Shown: piece by piece, positions 16,571 to 25,535 of the stretch
How the letters are laid out: each line of letters begins with the position of its first letter
Position numbering within the stretch: position 1 is the stretch's first letter
DNA from: Nostoc sp. FACHB-892
GTDB lineage: Bacteria; Cyanobacteriota; Cyanobacteriia; Cyanobacteriales; Nostocaceae
Direction of reading: 5' to 3'
Assembly: GCF_014698795.1 (NCBI RefSeq)
Contig: NZ_JACJTR010000051.1
Coordinates: 1 to 39,047, forward strand
Length of the DNA stretch: 39,047 bases
Position numbers and translations under genes: made by a program
The notes under the pieces: generated by a model
Told to the model about the DNA's origin: nothing
Databases searched by the model: none
The model's input: only the letters and a program-made list of their open reading frames with translations

Positions 16571-16957
16571 TCATGCATGTGCTAAACATTTTTTGATTTG
16601 TGCATCAACAGCAATAATCTGTTGTTGGTAAACTTCATACAAGGTCAATTCCTGTTGAAGAACAAATAAATGTTCATGGCGGTAATCACCAGTTAAAGAT
16701 GCAGCAATATCTGCGGTGCTGCTTTTTATGTGTGGGTCTTTGAGTGTGGCTAAAACTTGTGGGTTTCGTTCACCAGCAACGATGGCTTTAATAATTTTCA
16801 TTCCAGTCAAACCTGTGACATCGCTGATGACTTTATGGAGATGTAAACTCATTTGGATGAGTGCTTTTTGCATTCGTTGTACATGAGTGCTAGCACGTTC
16901 ATACTCCAGATCAATTAAGCGCTGTGTTTCTTTTTTGTTCCCTTCAATATAATTCAA
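16571..16957 (-). pseudogene. IS110-type transposase, C-terminal fragment
   Basis: A 128-residue frame with RMQKALIQMSLHLHKVISDV, TGLTGMKIIKAIVAGERNP and GDYRHEHLFVLQQELTLYEVYQQQI. These blocks belong to the middle and C-terminal parts of IS110-family transposases. The N-terminal DEDD catalytic domain and the end of the C-terminal domain are missing, so this is a dead remnant. Confidence 0.65.
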
Positions 16958-17153
16958 AATCTCGCTTATGTTTCTGTGTCCAAAAAGCTCTCTAATGTTC
17001 TCTTACCATAGAACGTTACTATTTTGGAGATGTCCATTGAAGAAGCCCGAAAATTATTCATGAAGTCAATGTCTTTAACCTTGTTTCCCAAAATTTGCTG
17101 TGTCTCATTTAATAACCTGATATTAAATGGCTGAAAACTTGCATTAGTTAAAC

Positions 17154-17768
17154 TCACAGTAGCAAAATTCCACTCATTAAAGCTTCATTCCACAGAGGCG
17201 ATTTTTGTATTTCTGCCATAGAAACAGGTGGATTTACAGATTGTATGCAACTATCGGTCTTATTAGATTGCTCAGTTTGTAAAGATAATTGCCAAAAACC
17301 TATATCATGCCACTGACCAAATTTATACCCAACTCGACGCAAGACACCTTGAGGTAAAAAACCAACAGCCTCATGTACAGATACACTGGGTTGATTGGGT
17401 AAAGCAATCGCCGCTACCACATTATAAAATCCTTGGAGTTGCAGTAATTTAAACAGCGAAGTGTACAAAGCTGTGGCAATTCCTTTGCGGCGATAATTTT
17501 TACCAACATATATCGATGATTCTACAGACCATAGGTAAGCTGCACGGGTACGATAAGGACTAGCATAAGCGTAGCCGACAACTCCACCATCAATTTCGCA
17601 AACTAGCCAAGGCATCTGCTGTTGATAGCTTTTAATTCGGTGTTGAAACTCCATTTTGCTAGGTGGTTCTAGCTCAAAGGAAATTGTCGTTTCGCGAACA
17701 ATTGGTGCATAAATTGCCAACATTTGTGATGCATCTTCTTCATTTGTTAGTCTGATTGTTGCTTTCAC
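17154..17768 (-). CDS. GNAT acetyltransferase, phosphinothricin acetyltransferase (Pat/Bar)-like
   Basis: A 204-residue acetyl-CoA-dependent N-acetyltransferase. Landmarks are IRLTNEEDASQMLAIYAPIV, ETTISFELEPPS, the YAYASPYRTRAAYLWSVESS block typical of the Pat/Bar family, acetyl-CoA loop KNYRRKGIATALY and VGFLPQGVLRRVGYKFGQW. Relatives acetylate phosphinothricin, methionine sulfone or methionine sulfoximine, which fits a sulfur neighbourhood. The frame extends upstream to 17840, but GTG 17768 has AAGGA eight bases before it and begins at the family start. The last 35 or so residues go beyond the usual family end. Confidence 0.8.
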   Translation of the reverse strand: MKATIRLTNEEDASQMLAIYAPIVRETTISFELEPPSKMEFQHRIKSYQQQMPWLVCEIDGGVVGYAYASPYRTRAAYLWSVESSIYVGKNYRRKGIATALYTSLFKLLQLQGFYNVVAAIALPNQPSVSVHEAVGFLPQGVLRRVGYKFGQWHDIGFWQLSLQTEQSNKTDSCIQSVNPPVSMAEIQKSPLWNEALMSGILLL

Positions 17769-17909
17769 AGCAAGTTCCTTAACATCTAAAGAGTAATGTA
17801 ATGCAAATATTACACTAAGTCTGATTACAACAATGAACACACCAATTAGCTATAGCCAAAGCGCCCAACAGCAAAGGGATTCAAATCTATAAAGACTGTT
17901 TTCTTAAGT

Positions 17910-18065
17910 GCTAAATCGGCAACTATAATCGAGTCAGTAAGTGGCAACACCTTGGGAACAGCCCTTAGTTTATTGGCACAAAATTGGACAGTGGTTCTGT
18001 TTGGTACATCAGGGAAAAATGAGGTGACATTCAATGCTCAACGATTTTATGGAACTCGTGGTGGG
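17910..18065 (+). pseudogene. Remnant of a zinc-type alcohol dehydrogenase/quinone reductase
   Basis: The plus strand reads ATIIESVSGNTLGTALSLLA, then NWTVVLFGTSGKNEVTFNA and QRFYGTRGG. This matches the Rossmann-fold end of medium-chain dehydrogenases (D-VGG-TL--ALSLLAP-GTVVLFG). No start and neither neighbouring domain remains; the frame runs on to a stop at 18134 without homology. It is a dead fragment. Confidence 0.5.
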
Positions 18066-18283
18066 GAGCATCCCAGTTTTTTGCAAAGAGGGCGAAAATC
18101 AGCCATGATAAATAAGATGAGTATATTTACTTAGAAATGGCCCCAGAACAAACTGTTAGCCTATCAAACATTAAATATTACAAGTTAATCTCTTATCGGA
18201 TTTAGAACTGGTGTACTTAAAAACGAATGACACAGGGAAAATAAATTTTTTCCTCCTGCCCCCTGCCTTTTTTCAGTCGATAA

Positions 18284-19339
18284 CTAAGGAACTTTTTGCA
18301 AGTGTTGCACGCGAGGCATAACTTCTTGGGCAAAACGTGTCATCTCCCGGACAAAAGGATTAAATTGCAGCATGAAAGTGTCGATACCTGCATCAACGAA
18401 AGCTGCAACACGAGTCGCAACTGTATCATAGCTGCCAACCAATCCTGCGGCTGTGCCACCATTGCCGCCAACAGCCGGATTTTTAGCGAAGAGTTTGAAC
18501 ATGGCGGCTTCTGGATCAACTCCTTTAGCAACACTTAACTTATATTGTTCTTCCAACTTTTGCAGTGCCATGAGTCGTTCTAGTTCTGCTTGCGCTTCTT
18601 CGTCTGTAGTCCGGGCAATGACAAAGGCTGACAGACCAAAACGGACTGGTTGGGGTAGGAAACGTGGTCGGTTTAAAACTTGTTTAATTACTTTGTGGAC
18701 ATCTTCAATCGGCTGACCGTTGATGAAGTAAACATCAGCTTGTTGGGCTGCTAAAATCTGTGCTGGGTCTGATGCTCCTCCCAGGTAGATACGAGGATAG
18801 GGTTGAGCAACAGAGAAGGGTCGAAGGCTCAAATCTTGGATTTTGAAATATTCACCCTCTAAGTTCACTCTCTCACCGCTCCACAAAGCTCTAACAACCT
18901 GCAACCATTCACCAGAATAGCGATAACGTTCATCATGGGGAGGGAAGGGAATATTAGTACGCTCCATTTCTGGACGAAACCAAGCACTAATTAGGTTTAT
19001 GGCAAAACGTCCACCACTGATTGCATCAATACCCAAGGCCATCTTTGCTAAAACGGCTGGATGAAATAGTAAAGGTTTAATCGCGGCGATAATTTCTATA
19101 CTTTCCGTAGCTTCAGCCAATGCCGCACAAGCTGCCCAAGTTTCCAACTGTTCTAAATCCAAACTACGAGGATTGGCAAGGTGCTGTGCGACTAAGGTGG
19201 TGACATATCCTAAACGTTCTGCTTCTAATACTAGCGATCGCGTGCGTTCATAACTAGCATCAATCGGTTCATCTGGGGTATCGAGAGGACCAAAGTTACC
19301 CCCAACTGGAACCCAAATACCATAGCGTGGTTCTAACAT
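18284..19339 (-). CDS. LLM-class flavin-dependent monooxygenase (SfnG/SsuD-like), copy 2
   Basis: A 351-residue enzyme collinear with copies 1 and 3: LEPRYGIWVPVGGNFG, AQHLANPRSLDLEQLETW, ALGIDAISGGRF, HDERYRYSGEW, GEYFKIQDLSLRP, GGASDPAQ and GNGGTAAGLVGSYDTVATR. The expected reaction is FMNH2-dependent oxygenation with C-S cleavage; substrate unknown. The start is ATG 19339, five bases after GGAGG; the TTG four codons upstream overlaps that ribosome-binding site, and the other copies also begin M-x-EPRYG. It is divergent from copy 3, and operator site B lies between them, 92 bases from this start. No flavin reductase is adjacent, so SsuE at 8263 probably serves it. Confidence 0.88.
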   Translation of the reverse strand: MLEPRYGIWVPVGGNFGPLDTPDEPIDASYERTRSLVLEAERLGYVTTLVAQHLANPRSLDLEQLETWAACAALAEATESIEIIAAIKPLLFHPAVLAKMALGIDAISGGRFAINLISAWFRPEMERTNIPFPPHDERYRYSGEWLQVVRALWSGERVNLEGEYFKIQDLSLRPFSVAQPYPRIYLGGASDPAQILAAQQADVYFINGQPIEDVHKVIKQVLNRPRFLPQPVRFGLSAFVIARTTDEEAQAELERLMALQKLEEQYKLSVAKGVDPEAAMFKLFAKNPAVGGNGGTAAGLVGSYDTVATRVAAFVDAGIDTFMLQFNPFVREMTRFAQEVMPRVQHLQKVP

Positions 19340-19431
19340 TCTTGCCTCCAAATTAAATGGGGACTGAGGAGATACAGAATCTACATACCCCCTTGTTTTT
19401 TATCTTTATCTATGCGAATCTCATAGTATCA

Positions 19432-19457
19432 TACGCTAAATCGGTAGACTTACCGTA
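19432..19457. promoter_or_regulatory. 26-bp palindromic operator, site B
   Basis: Halves TACGCTAAA and CTTACCGTA with spacer TCGGTAGA. It is the central element of the 177-base divergent promoter region between monooxygenase copies 2 and 3, about 60 bases from the plus-strand start. This position suggests one regulator controls both genes. Confidence 0.7.
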
Positions 19458-19516
19458 TAATTATTCTAGGTACAAAAATAAAGTTTTAGTACCGACTACA
19501 AAGGTTCTAGAAAGCT

Positions 19517-20629
19517 ATGTCTGAACCACGCTATGGGATTTGGATTCCTGTTTACGGTAACTGTGGTGTGATGAACCATCCTCTTGAACCTCGTGATGCT
19601 AGTTACTCACGAGCCAAGAATTTAATCCAGTTGGCCCAAAGGTGCGGATTTAGCACAACTTTAATAGCGCAACATATTATCAATCCCAGGAACCAAGAAC
19701 TTGACCAGCTAGAAACCTGGACAGCAGCAGCAGCTTTGGCAGAAGCAACAAACTCTATTGAGATTATTGCAGCTGTTAAGCCATTACTGTTTCATCCCGC
19801 CGTTTTAGCAAAGATGGCTTTAGGTATTGATGCAATCAGTCACGGACGTTTTGCGATTAACTTAGTCAGTGCTTGGTTCAAGCCAGAAATGGAAAAACCG
19901 GGCATAAATTTCCTTCCCCACGATGAGCGTTATCGTTATTCGGATGAATGGATTAGAGTTGTCAAAGCTTTGTGGAGTGGAGAAAAAGTCAATTTTCATG
20001 GTGAATATTTTCAAATTAATGATTTGAAGCTCAATCCTCCACCTATAGCCAAACCACATCCGCGTGTATATTTAGGAGGAGAGTCAGAACCAGCCCAAGA
20101 ACTAGCTGCAAAAGAAGCGCATACATTTTTCCTCAATGGTCGTCCTATTGAAGTCATACGCGAAACCATCGCTCAAGTTGCTCAAAAAACTAAGTTTCGC
20201 TCTCAACCTCTGGGCTTTGCTATGTCGGCTTTTGTGATTGCTCGACCGACAGACGAAGAAGCGGAAGCGGAATATCAAAACCTTAGAGCAATGGTACTAT
20301 CACAAGACGATCGCTCAGAATTACTCAAAGGAGTAGATTCTGAAGTAGTTATGTTCAAAAACATGGCTAAGTATCCTGGTGTGGGAAGCAATGGTGGTAC
20401 AGCAGCTGGATTGGTTGGTAGTTATGAAACTGTAGCCCATAGGATTGCTGAATTTACCAAAGTAGGAATTGATACTTTTATGCTGCAATTCCAGCCTTTT
20501 GCCCCAGAAATAGAGCGTTTTGCTGCGGAAATTATACCAAGAGTGCGAACGTTAACAGTAGATAGTGAAGCAATGTCTGCGATGGTCACTGAGCTTGCCG
20601 AAGTGCGGGCTGCGCCTACACCAGTTTGA
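19517..20629 (+). CDS. LLM-class flavin-dependent monooxygenase (SfnG/SsuD-like), copy 3
   Basis: A 370-residue paralogue of copies 1 and 2: SEPRYGIWIPVYGNCG, LIAQHIINPRNQELDQLETW, ALGIDAISHGRF, NLVSAWFKPEME, HDERYRYSDEW, GEYFQINDL, RVYLGGESEPAQ and GGTAAGLVGSYETVAHR. The C-terminus is about 18 residues longer than in copy 1. It leads a plus-strand group with the ferritin-like gene (70 bases on) and the GNAT gene, which suggests one operon driven from operator site B. FMNH2 must come from elsewhere. Confidence 0.88.
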   Translation: MSEPRYGIWIPVYGNCGVMNHPLEPRDASYSRAKNLIQLAQRCGFSTTLIAQHIINPRNQELDQLETWTAAAALAEATNSIEIIAAVKPLLFHPAVLAKMALGIDAISHGRFAINLVSAWFKPEMEKPGINFLPHDERYRYSDEWIRVVKALWSGEKVNFHGEYFQINDLKLNPPPIAKPHPRVYLGGESEPAQELAAKEAHTFFLNGRPIEVIRETIAQVAQKTKFRSQPLGFAMSAFVIARPTDEEAEAEYQNLRAMVLSQDDRSELLKGVDSEVVMFKNMAKYPGVGSNGGTAAGLVGSYETVAHRIAEFTKVGIDTFMLQFQPFAPEIERFAAEIIPRVRTLTVDSEAMSAMVTELAEVRAAPTPV

Positions 20630-20699
20630 AAATAGGGGCTAGAGGCTAAGAATTTTAGATTTTGGATTAAATTGTTCTCCACTATCCAAAGGAAACTTT

Positions 20700-21515
20700 A
20701 TGACAGCAATACTTACTCGTCCAGCTTGGACTACTGATTTAGAACTGGAAATTTTTGACAAACTGCTTGATAATTACGCCCCTCACATTCCGAAAAAGCG
20801 ATTGCAAGAACCGAGACCGCCGGAAACTGATGAGGAAAAAGAGAATTTTTACCGCTTCCGTATTGCTGGTGCAGCCCATGACCTGTTTATTGTGCAAGTT
20901 TGTGCTAAGATAATCGACTCCTTTGCTGACCCAGAATTACAGCTATTTTTGAGTAGACAAATCGGTGATGATGGCGCACACGCTCAAAATACTCGTTTAA
21001 GAGCGCAGGCTATATCGGGGCGTGACCCAATTGAGGATATCCAAAAACAGGTGCAGAAGCATTGGGATTATCTGGGTGATTTACCCATTCGTAATTGGCA
21101 AGGCTTTTTAGCATTTGAGTTGCATTACGAACTTCATATTGTGGCTTTGTTATTTATTAATAGCCGTACCAGCAAAATCAACGACCCAGACTCAGCCAAG
21201 TTTGCGGCAGAAAGAATCCTACCAGATGAAGCAGTTCACCGCCTGGGAGTTGTAGACTGGTGGCAACGTAAATTTGATCGAGCTTCATCCGCAGAGAAAG
21301 AGGATTTAATCGCACAAGTCATAGAAGCAGATGAAGAAGGCCAACGCCGACGTAATCCTTACCTTCGGGATCATTGGCATTTGAGTCAAAAAGCTATTGG
21401 TATTGAAATTGATAATTTGCCAGTACTTTATGATACTTGGCGGCAAGAGGTTCTTTCTTACTTCTTGGATATTCCTATATCTAGACTGCCCAAACTTGTA
21501 AGTGTAAATGATTGA
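20700..21515 (+). CDS. Ferritin-like di-iron protein of unknown function
   Basis: A 271-residue, mostly helical protein. Candidate metal ligands are Asp91/His94 (DDGAHAQNTR), Glu140/Glu144 with nearby histidines (FELHYELHIVALL) and Glu177/His180 (LPDEAVHRLG), the spacing expected of a four-helix-bundle di-iron oxidase or oxygenase. No signal peptide. I cannot place it in a named enzyme family. It is translationally coupled to the acetyltransferase (TGATG overlap) and follows a monooxygenase, so it may oxidise an intermediate of the same organosulfur pathway. That is inference. Confidence 0.65.
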   Translation: MTAILTRPAWTTDLELEIFDKLLDNYAPHIPKKRLQEPRPPETDEEKENFYRFRIAGAAHDLFIVQVCAKIIDSFADPELQLFLSRQIGDDGAHAQNTRLRAQAISGRDPIEDIQKQVQKHWDYLGDLPIRNWQGFLAFELHYELHIVALLFINSRTSKINDPDSAKFAAERILPDEAVHRLGVVDWWQRKFDRASSAEKEDLIAQVIEADEEGQRRRNPYLRDHWHLSQKAIGIEIDNLPVLYDTWRQEVLSYFLDIPISRLPKLVSVND

Positions 21516-22066
21516 TGATAAAAAACCGTCCTTTGAGCTTTAATTTGAAACTTATCACCGAACTGACTGTGGATGAGGAAGAAGCGTTGCGTGTTCTCAG
21601 AGCAGCAGTTTACCCACCAGAGGTCATTGCTCATCGCCCAGGACGGCACATTAAATGGTCTTTACCGCAATGGAGATTACTTGTAGAAGATGGAAGTGGA
21701 TGGCTTGTTTCGCACATCGGGATTGTTATCCGCAAGGTAACGCTAGATGATGTATCAATCTGCATTGGCGGTATTGGTGGGGTAATGACAAGCCCAAAAG
21801 CACAGGGTCAAGGCTTTGCAACTGCTGCCCTTCGGCACGCAGAGGCCTTCTTAGATAAGTGTGGTTTGACTTTCGCATTGCTCGTATGTCGTCAGGATTT
21901 AGTACTCTTTTATACTCGCCTAGGATGGCAACCTTTCAATGGCATTCTTTTGGTTGAGCAGCCAGGTGGCACAGTCCCTTTTACGATCAACGAGCCGATG
22001 GTATTGCCTGTGAATGACAAAGCTCCCAAAAAAGGAACGATTAATCTCTGCGGTTTACCGTGGTAA
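21515..22066 (+). CDS. GNAT N-acetyltransferase (AAC(2')-like)
   Basis: A 183-residue acetyltransferase. Seen: LVSHIGIVIRKVTLDDVSIC, IGGIGGVMTSPKAQGQGFAT (acetyl-CoA pyrophosphate loop Q-x-x-G-x-A) and LLVCRQDLVLFYTRLGWQ. The GGIGGV-T-P--QG-G pattern recalls the AAC(2')/Eis-like branch, but the substrate is open. ATG 21515 shares its A with the TGA of the di-iron gene, so the two are translationally coupled; a TTG three bases earlier is less likely. A strong hairpin terminator follows at 22099. Confidence 0.8.
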   Translation: MIKNRPLSFNLKLITELTVDEEEALRVLRAAVYPPEVIAHRPGRHIKWSLPQWRLLVEDGSGWLVSHIGIVIRKVTLDDVSICIGGIGGVMTSPKAQGQGFATAALRHAEAFLDKCGLTFALLVCRQDLVLFYTRLGWQPFNGILLVEQPGGTVPFTINEPMVLPVNDKAPKKGTINLCGLPW

Positions 22067-22098
22067 CACATTGATTTTTCATATTTTAAAGGATTATA

Positions 22099-22136
22099 AA
22101 TATTACTAATTTATCAATAAATTAGTAATATTTTTT
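22099..22136. terminator. Hairpin terminator after the acetyltransferase gene
   Basis: A perfect 16-bp inverted repeat (AATATTACTAATTTAT and its complement, two-base centre) is followed by further T residues. It closes the group 19517-22066. The stem is A+T-rich, so its strength is uncertain. Confidence 0.65.
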
Positions 22137-22350
22137 AATTTCACTATTCTATTATTAATTAATGTGCAATATTTTCCAATTTAGTCGTCAATAACACTAC
22201 ATTTTTACGATTTAACGTGTATCATCTTTTATTTAATAAGAGTAATTTATTTCAAAAAAATTAAATTTTAGACTTGAGCTAGAAGTTCGCTTTTTTTATA
22301 TAACCTCGATTTTAAATTCTGACAAAAATGCTAAAACGCAAAGTAAAAAT

Positions 22351-23436
22351 ATGTCAACTCGATTGATAAATCAGTTTTTAGACGCCATCAAAAAAAGAAG
22401 CTTATTTCAACATCACCATATTAAAATCTTTATCCTGTTTTTTGTTATAGGTATAAGTTTAAATTTAGTGATCGCTTCTTGTGCTCCTAGTAATTCAGCT
22501 AATGCACCTGCACAACAACCCCAAGCACCCAAGCTAACAGTGCTGAAAATGGGGCATCAAAAAGGAATGGCACTGCTGAATATTGTGAAAGCGCAAGGAA
22601 GTTTAGAAAAGCACTTACAACCTCTGGGTATTTCTGTTACTTGGAATGAATTTTCCTCTACAGCACCTCTATTGGATGGGATGAGTGCAGGTGCGATTGT
22701 TTTTGGTGGTGGCGGCGGTACAGGAAGCGTCTTTGCTCAAGCAGGAGATAAACCATTTGTCAGAGTTGCAGCCGGTACAGGTAGCACTAGAGGTTCAGCT
22801 ATTTTAGTCCAAGAAAATTCACCGATTAAGACTCTTTCTGATTTAAAAGGTAAGAAAGTTGCTTTTGCAAAAGGCTCTGGTCAGCACTACATTATTGTAC
22901 GTGCTTTAGAGAAAGTAGGTTTGAAATTTAGTGATATTAAACCTCTTTACCTGACACCAGCCGAGGCTTTACCAGCATTTGATCGTGGTGATATTGATGC
23001 GTGGTTAATTTGGGACCCTTATACTGCTGAAGCTGAACGTAAACTTCGCACTCGTCTATTGGCAGATAATAGCACTGTATTTGGAGACAAAGCTCCACTA
23101 GAAAGCCCAAGCTTTTATTATGCTACTCCAGATTTTGTGCGCGATCATCCAGATATTCTCAAGACAATTTTACAAGAGTTAGAAAAGGCTGGTGCTTGGT
23201 CTAGAGAAAACTATCAGGATTCCGCCAAGCTCCTTTCTAAAGTGTACAAAATTGATCTAAAAACAATGGAAACTGTAGAAAAACGTGGTGGTCAACGTGA
23301 GGTATTACCTGTAACAGATGAAGTTCTGAGTGGATTGCAACGCATGGCAGATACTTTCTATGAACTCAAAATTATTCCCAAAAAAGTTGATATTAAAGAT
23401 AAAAACTATAACTGGTTTCCTGAGCAAAAGTGGTAA
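22351..23436 (+). CDS. SsuA-like sulfonate-type substrate-binding lipoprotein
   Basis: A 361-residue protein with a lipoprotein signal: a hydrophobic segment about 25-40, then IASC with Cys44 as the lipidation site. The mature NMT1/SsuA domain has LKMGHQKGMALLNIVKAQG, FGGGGGTGSVFAQAGDKPFV, LKGKKVAFAKGSGQHYIIVR and RGDIDAWLIWDPYTAEAE. It closely resembles the anchored protein at 964-2220. It heads the plus-strand transport block, with a MetQ-like gene next; no ssuB/ssuC is near. About 130 bases upstream, GATTTAACGT (22209-22218) matches one half of the 26-bp operator, but the other half is absent. Confidence 0.88.
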   Translation: MSTRLINQFLDAIKKRSLFQHHHIKIFILFFVIGISLNLVIASCAPSNSANAPAQQPQAPKLTVLKMGHQKGMALLNIVKAQGSLEKHLQPLGISVTWNEFSSTAPLLDGMSAGAIVFGGGGGTGSVFAQAGDKPFVRVAAGTGSTRGSAILVQENSPIKTLSDLKGKKVAFAKGSGQHYIIVRALEKVGLKFSDIKPLYLTPAEALPAFDRGDIDAWLIWDPYTAEAERKLRTRLLADNSTVFGDKAPLESPSFYYATPDFVRDHPDILKTILQELEKAGAWSRENYQDSAKLLSKVYKIDLKTMETVEKRGGQREVLPVTDEVLSGLQRMADTFYELKIIPKKVDIKDKNYNWFPEQKW

Positions 23437-23513
23437 TTTATAATTTGTTGTAATTAAATTAATTAAGATATAAATTTTTGTTCACGTTCTGATTGATTAT
23501 AGTAGGCGATCGC

Positions 23514-24407
23514 ATGAAACTTTACATAAATACCAACCGTCGATTCTTTTTAATAGCCTTTACATCATTTGCGGCTTCTACAGTATTTTCTAGCTGTAGT
23601 TCACCTCAAAATAATTCTGGTGCTAATACAACTGCGAATCCATCAGCAGCCCCAGTTGGGAATACATCTACAACTGGAGCTAAAGAGAAAATCAAAGTTG
23701 GTGTAACGCCAGTTCCAGCCGGAGAAATTTTAGATTTTGTCAAAAAGAATTTAGCAACTGAAGCTGGGTTAGATATCGAAATAGTTACTTTTAATGACTT
23801 TGTGCAGAATAACACTGCCTTGAAAGATAGGGTAATTGATGCCAATTATTTCCAACATATTCCTTTTATGGAGGACTATGGCAAAAAACATAATTTCGAG
23901 ATGTATGCCTTTACGCCCCAAATTCATTTGAATCCAGTGGGAATTTTTTCTAAAAAATATAAGTCTCTCAAGGATGTGCCGAATAAAGCCCTCGTCACCA
24001 TTCCTGATGATGTTAGCAATGCTCATCGTGCTTTAAAAGTGCTGGAAGAATCAGGCTTAATAAAACTCAAGCCAGATGCCCGTCCTGCGAGTCCTAAAGA
24101 TATTATTGCAAATCCTAAGAACATCCAAATTAAAGAGATACCAGGAGCGCAAGCAATTCCTAGTCTTCCTGATGTGGATTTAGCAGGAGTTACAGGTAAT
24201 TGGATTGTGCAAGCCGGACTGAAAACCGATAAAGACGCTTTAGCATTGGAGTCAGCTAACGACCCAATTTATGCTGTTACTATCACAACATTAAAAGGCA
24301 AAGAAACCGATCCCGGAATTCAAAAACTGTATAAGTTGTTGCGTGACGATAAAGTTAAGCAATTTATTAAAGATAAATATCAAGGAGCAGTACTTCCCAT
24401 TCCTTAA
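23514..24407 (+). CDS. metQ: MetQ/NlpA-family substrate-binding lipoprotein 1
   Basis: A 297-residue lipoprotein: MKLYINTNRRFFLIAFTSFA, then FSSC with Cys28 lipidated. The mature part begins EKIKVGVTPVPAGEILDFVK and has NTALKDRVIDANYFQHIPFM, the NlpA landmark, and later KTIVPD-like VTIPDDVSNAHRALKVLEE. MetQ proteins deliver methionine or methionine-like compounds to MetNI. ATG 23514 lies just after a HIP1 octamer; the TTG 21 bases earlier would add seven residues before the signal and is unlikely. It precedes metN, so the pair looks like a metQN unit. Confidence 0.85.
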   Translation: MKLYINTNRRFFLIAFTSFAASTVFSSCSSPQNNSGANTTANPSAAPVGNTSTTGAKEKIKVGVTPVPAGEILDFVKKNLATEAGLDIEIVTFNDFVQNNTALKDRVIDANYFQHIPFMEDYGKKHNFEMYAFTPQIHLNPVGIFSKKYKSLKDVPNKALVTIPDDVSNAHRALKVLEESGLIKLKPDARPASPKDIIANPKNIQIKEIPGAQAIPSLPDVDLAGVTGNWIVQAGLKTDKDALALESANDPIYAVTITTLKGKETDPGIQKLYKLLRDDKVKQFIKDKYQGAVLPIP

Positions 24408-24461
24408 ATAAAAATCTTTTTTTTTAATGCTAAGAGACTTTTTTCGTGGAGAAACTCTCAG

Positions 24462-25439
24462 ATGATCGAATTTACTGATGTACGCAAAGTTTATAACCAA
24501 GGCAGCCAAAAAGTTCTAGCTTTAGATGGAGTAAGTCTTTTAGTGAAACCAGGAGAAATTTTCGGTGTTTTAGGTCAAAGTGGTGCAGGGAAAAGTACTT
24601 TAATTCGTTGTGTTAATCAGTTAGAAAAACCGACATCGGGTTCAGTTGTAGTTGACGGACAGGAGATGACAAAACTTTCTGGAGATAAATTACGTCAAGC
24701 TCGTCAACGTATTGGCATGATTTTTCAACATTTCAATTTACTTAGTTGCAGAACTGTCGTGGAAAACATTGCTTTTCCTCTGGAAGTGATGGGTTACAGT
24801 AGACTCAAACGCCGGGCTAAAGTAGAAGAATTAATTTCACTTGTTGGGTTGACAGGTAAGGCTGATGCTTATCCAGCACAACTTTCTGGCGGTCAAAAGC
24901 AACGAGTAGGTATTGCTAGAGCTTTGGCTGGAGAACCAAAAGTTTTACTTTCTGATGAAGCGACATCAGCACTTGATCCGCAAACTACGAGGTCAATTTT
25001 AGATTTATTGCGCGACTTGAACAAGCGTATGGGTTTAACAATTTTACTGATTACCCATGAAATGGCCGTAGTCAAGCAAATCTGCGATAGTGTCGCTGTA
25101 CTCAATGCTGGCAAGATTGTGGAAAAGGGATATGTTAGCGATTTAATCGCCAAGCCAGAATCATTTCTTGCCCAAGAATTTTTCCCCCATCGCAATGGTT
25201 ATAAACCAAAGCCTGGTGCAGTTATTGCCACGATCGCCTTCGCCGGAGAACAAGCAAGTAAACCGATTTTCGCCACTCTAGCCCGTAATTTTGATGTGGA
25301 TGTCAATATCCTCAGTGGGAGTGTGGAAACAGTAGGCGATCGCAGAGTTGGTCAGTTTCACGTTGAATTAGAAGGTCAAAAGGTAACTCAAGCTTTGAAA
25401 TACTTGCATGAAGCAGAATTTGAAGTACAGGTGCATTGA
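24462..25439 (+). CDS. metN: MetN, ATP-binding subunit of a methionine-type ABC importer
   Basis: A 325-residue cytoplasmic ATPase. Walker A is GQSGAGKST at 38-46, the Q-loop is IFQHFNLL, the signature LSGGQ is at 141-145, Walker B VLLSDEA is at 161-167 and the switch His is 199. The C-terminal 75 residues form the NIL (ACT-like) regulatory domain typical of MetN, which binds methionine and inhibits transport. The family pairs with MetI, which here is 6.3 kb downstream. Unusually, Walker B has Ser before Asp-Glu where most MetN have Cys. GGAG stands 11 bases before the ATG. Confidence 0.92.
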   Translation: MIEFTDVRKVYNQGSQKVLALDGVSLLVKPGEIFGVLGQSGAGKSTLIRCVNQLEKPTSGSVVVDGQEMTKLSGDKLRQARQRIGMIFQHFNLLSCRTVVENIAFPLEVMGYSRLKRRAKVEELISLVGLTGKADAYPAQLSGGQKQRVGIARALAGEPKVLLSDEATSALDPQTTRSILDLLRDLNKRMGLTILLITHEMAVVKQICDSVAVLNAGKIVEKGYVSDLIAKPESFLAQEFFPHRNGYKPKPGAVIATIAFAGEQASKPIFATLARNFDVDVNILSGSVETVGDRRVGQFHVELEGQKVTQALKYLHEAEFEVQVH

Positions 25440-25535
25440 ATTGGGGACTGGCAATTGAGAAGAAAATCAAGATCAAATTTCACTTTTAAAATTACGAAAT
25501 CTCCTAGAGAATATTAAAAATCACAAATTATTATC

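Noticed and set aside
16966..17157. Minus-strand frame of 63 codons overlapping the acetyltransferase stop
   Set aside because: The GTGA overlap looks operon-like, but the protein is unrecognised and lies beside IS110 debris, so probably chance or remnant.
22194..22219. Possible seventh copy of the 26-bp operator before the SsuA-like gene at 22351
   Set aside because: GATTTAACGT fits one half, but the other half at the right spacing does not match.
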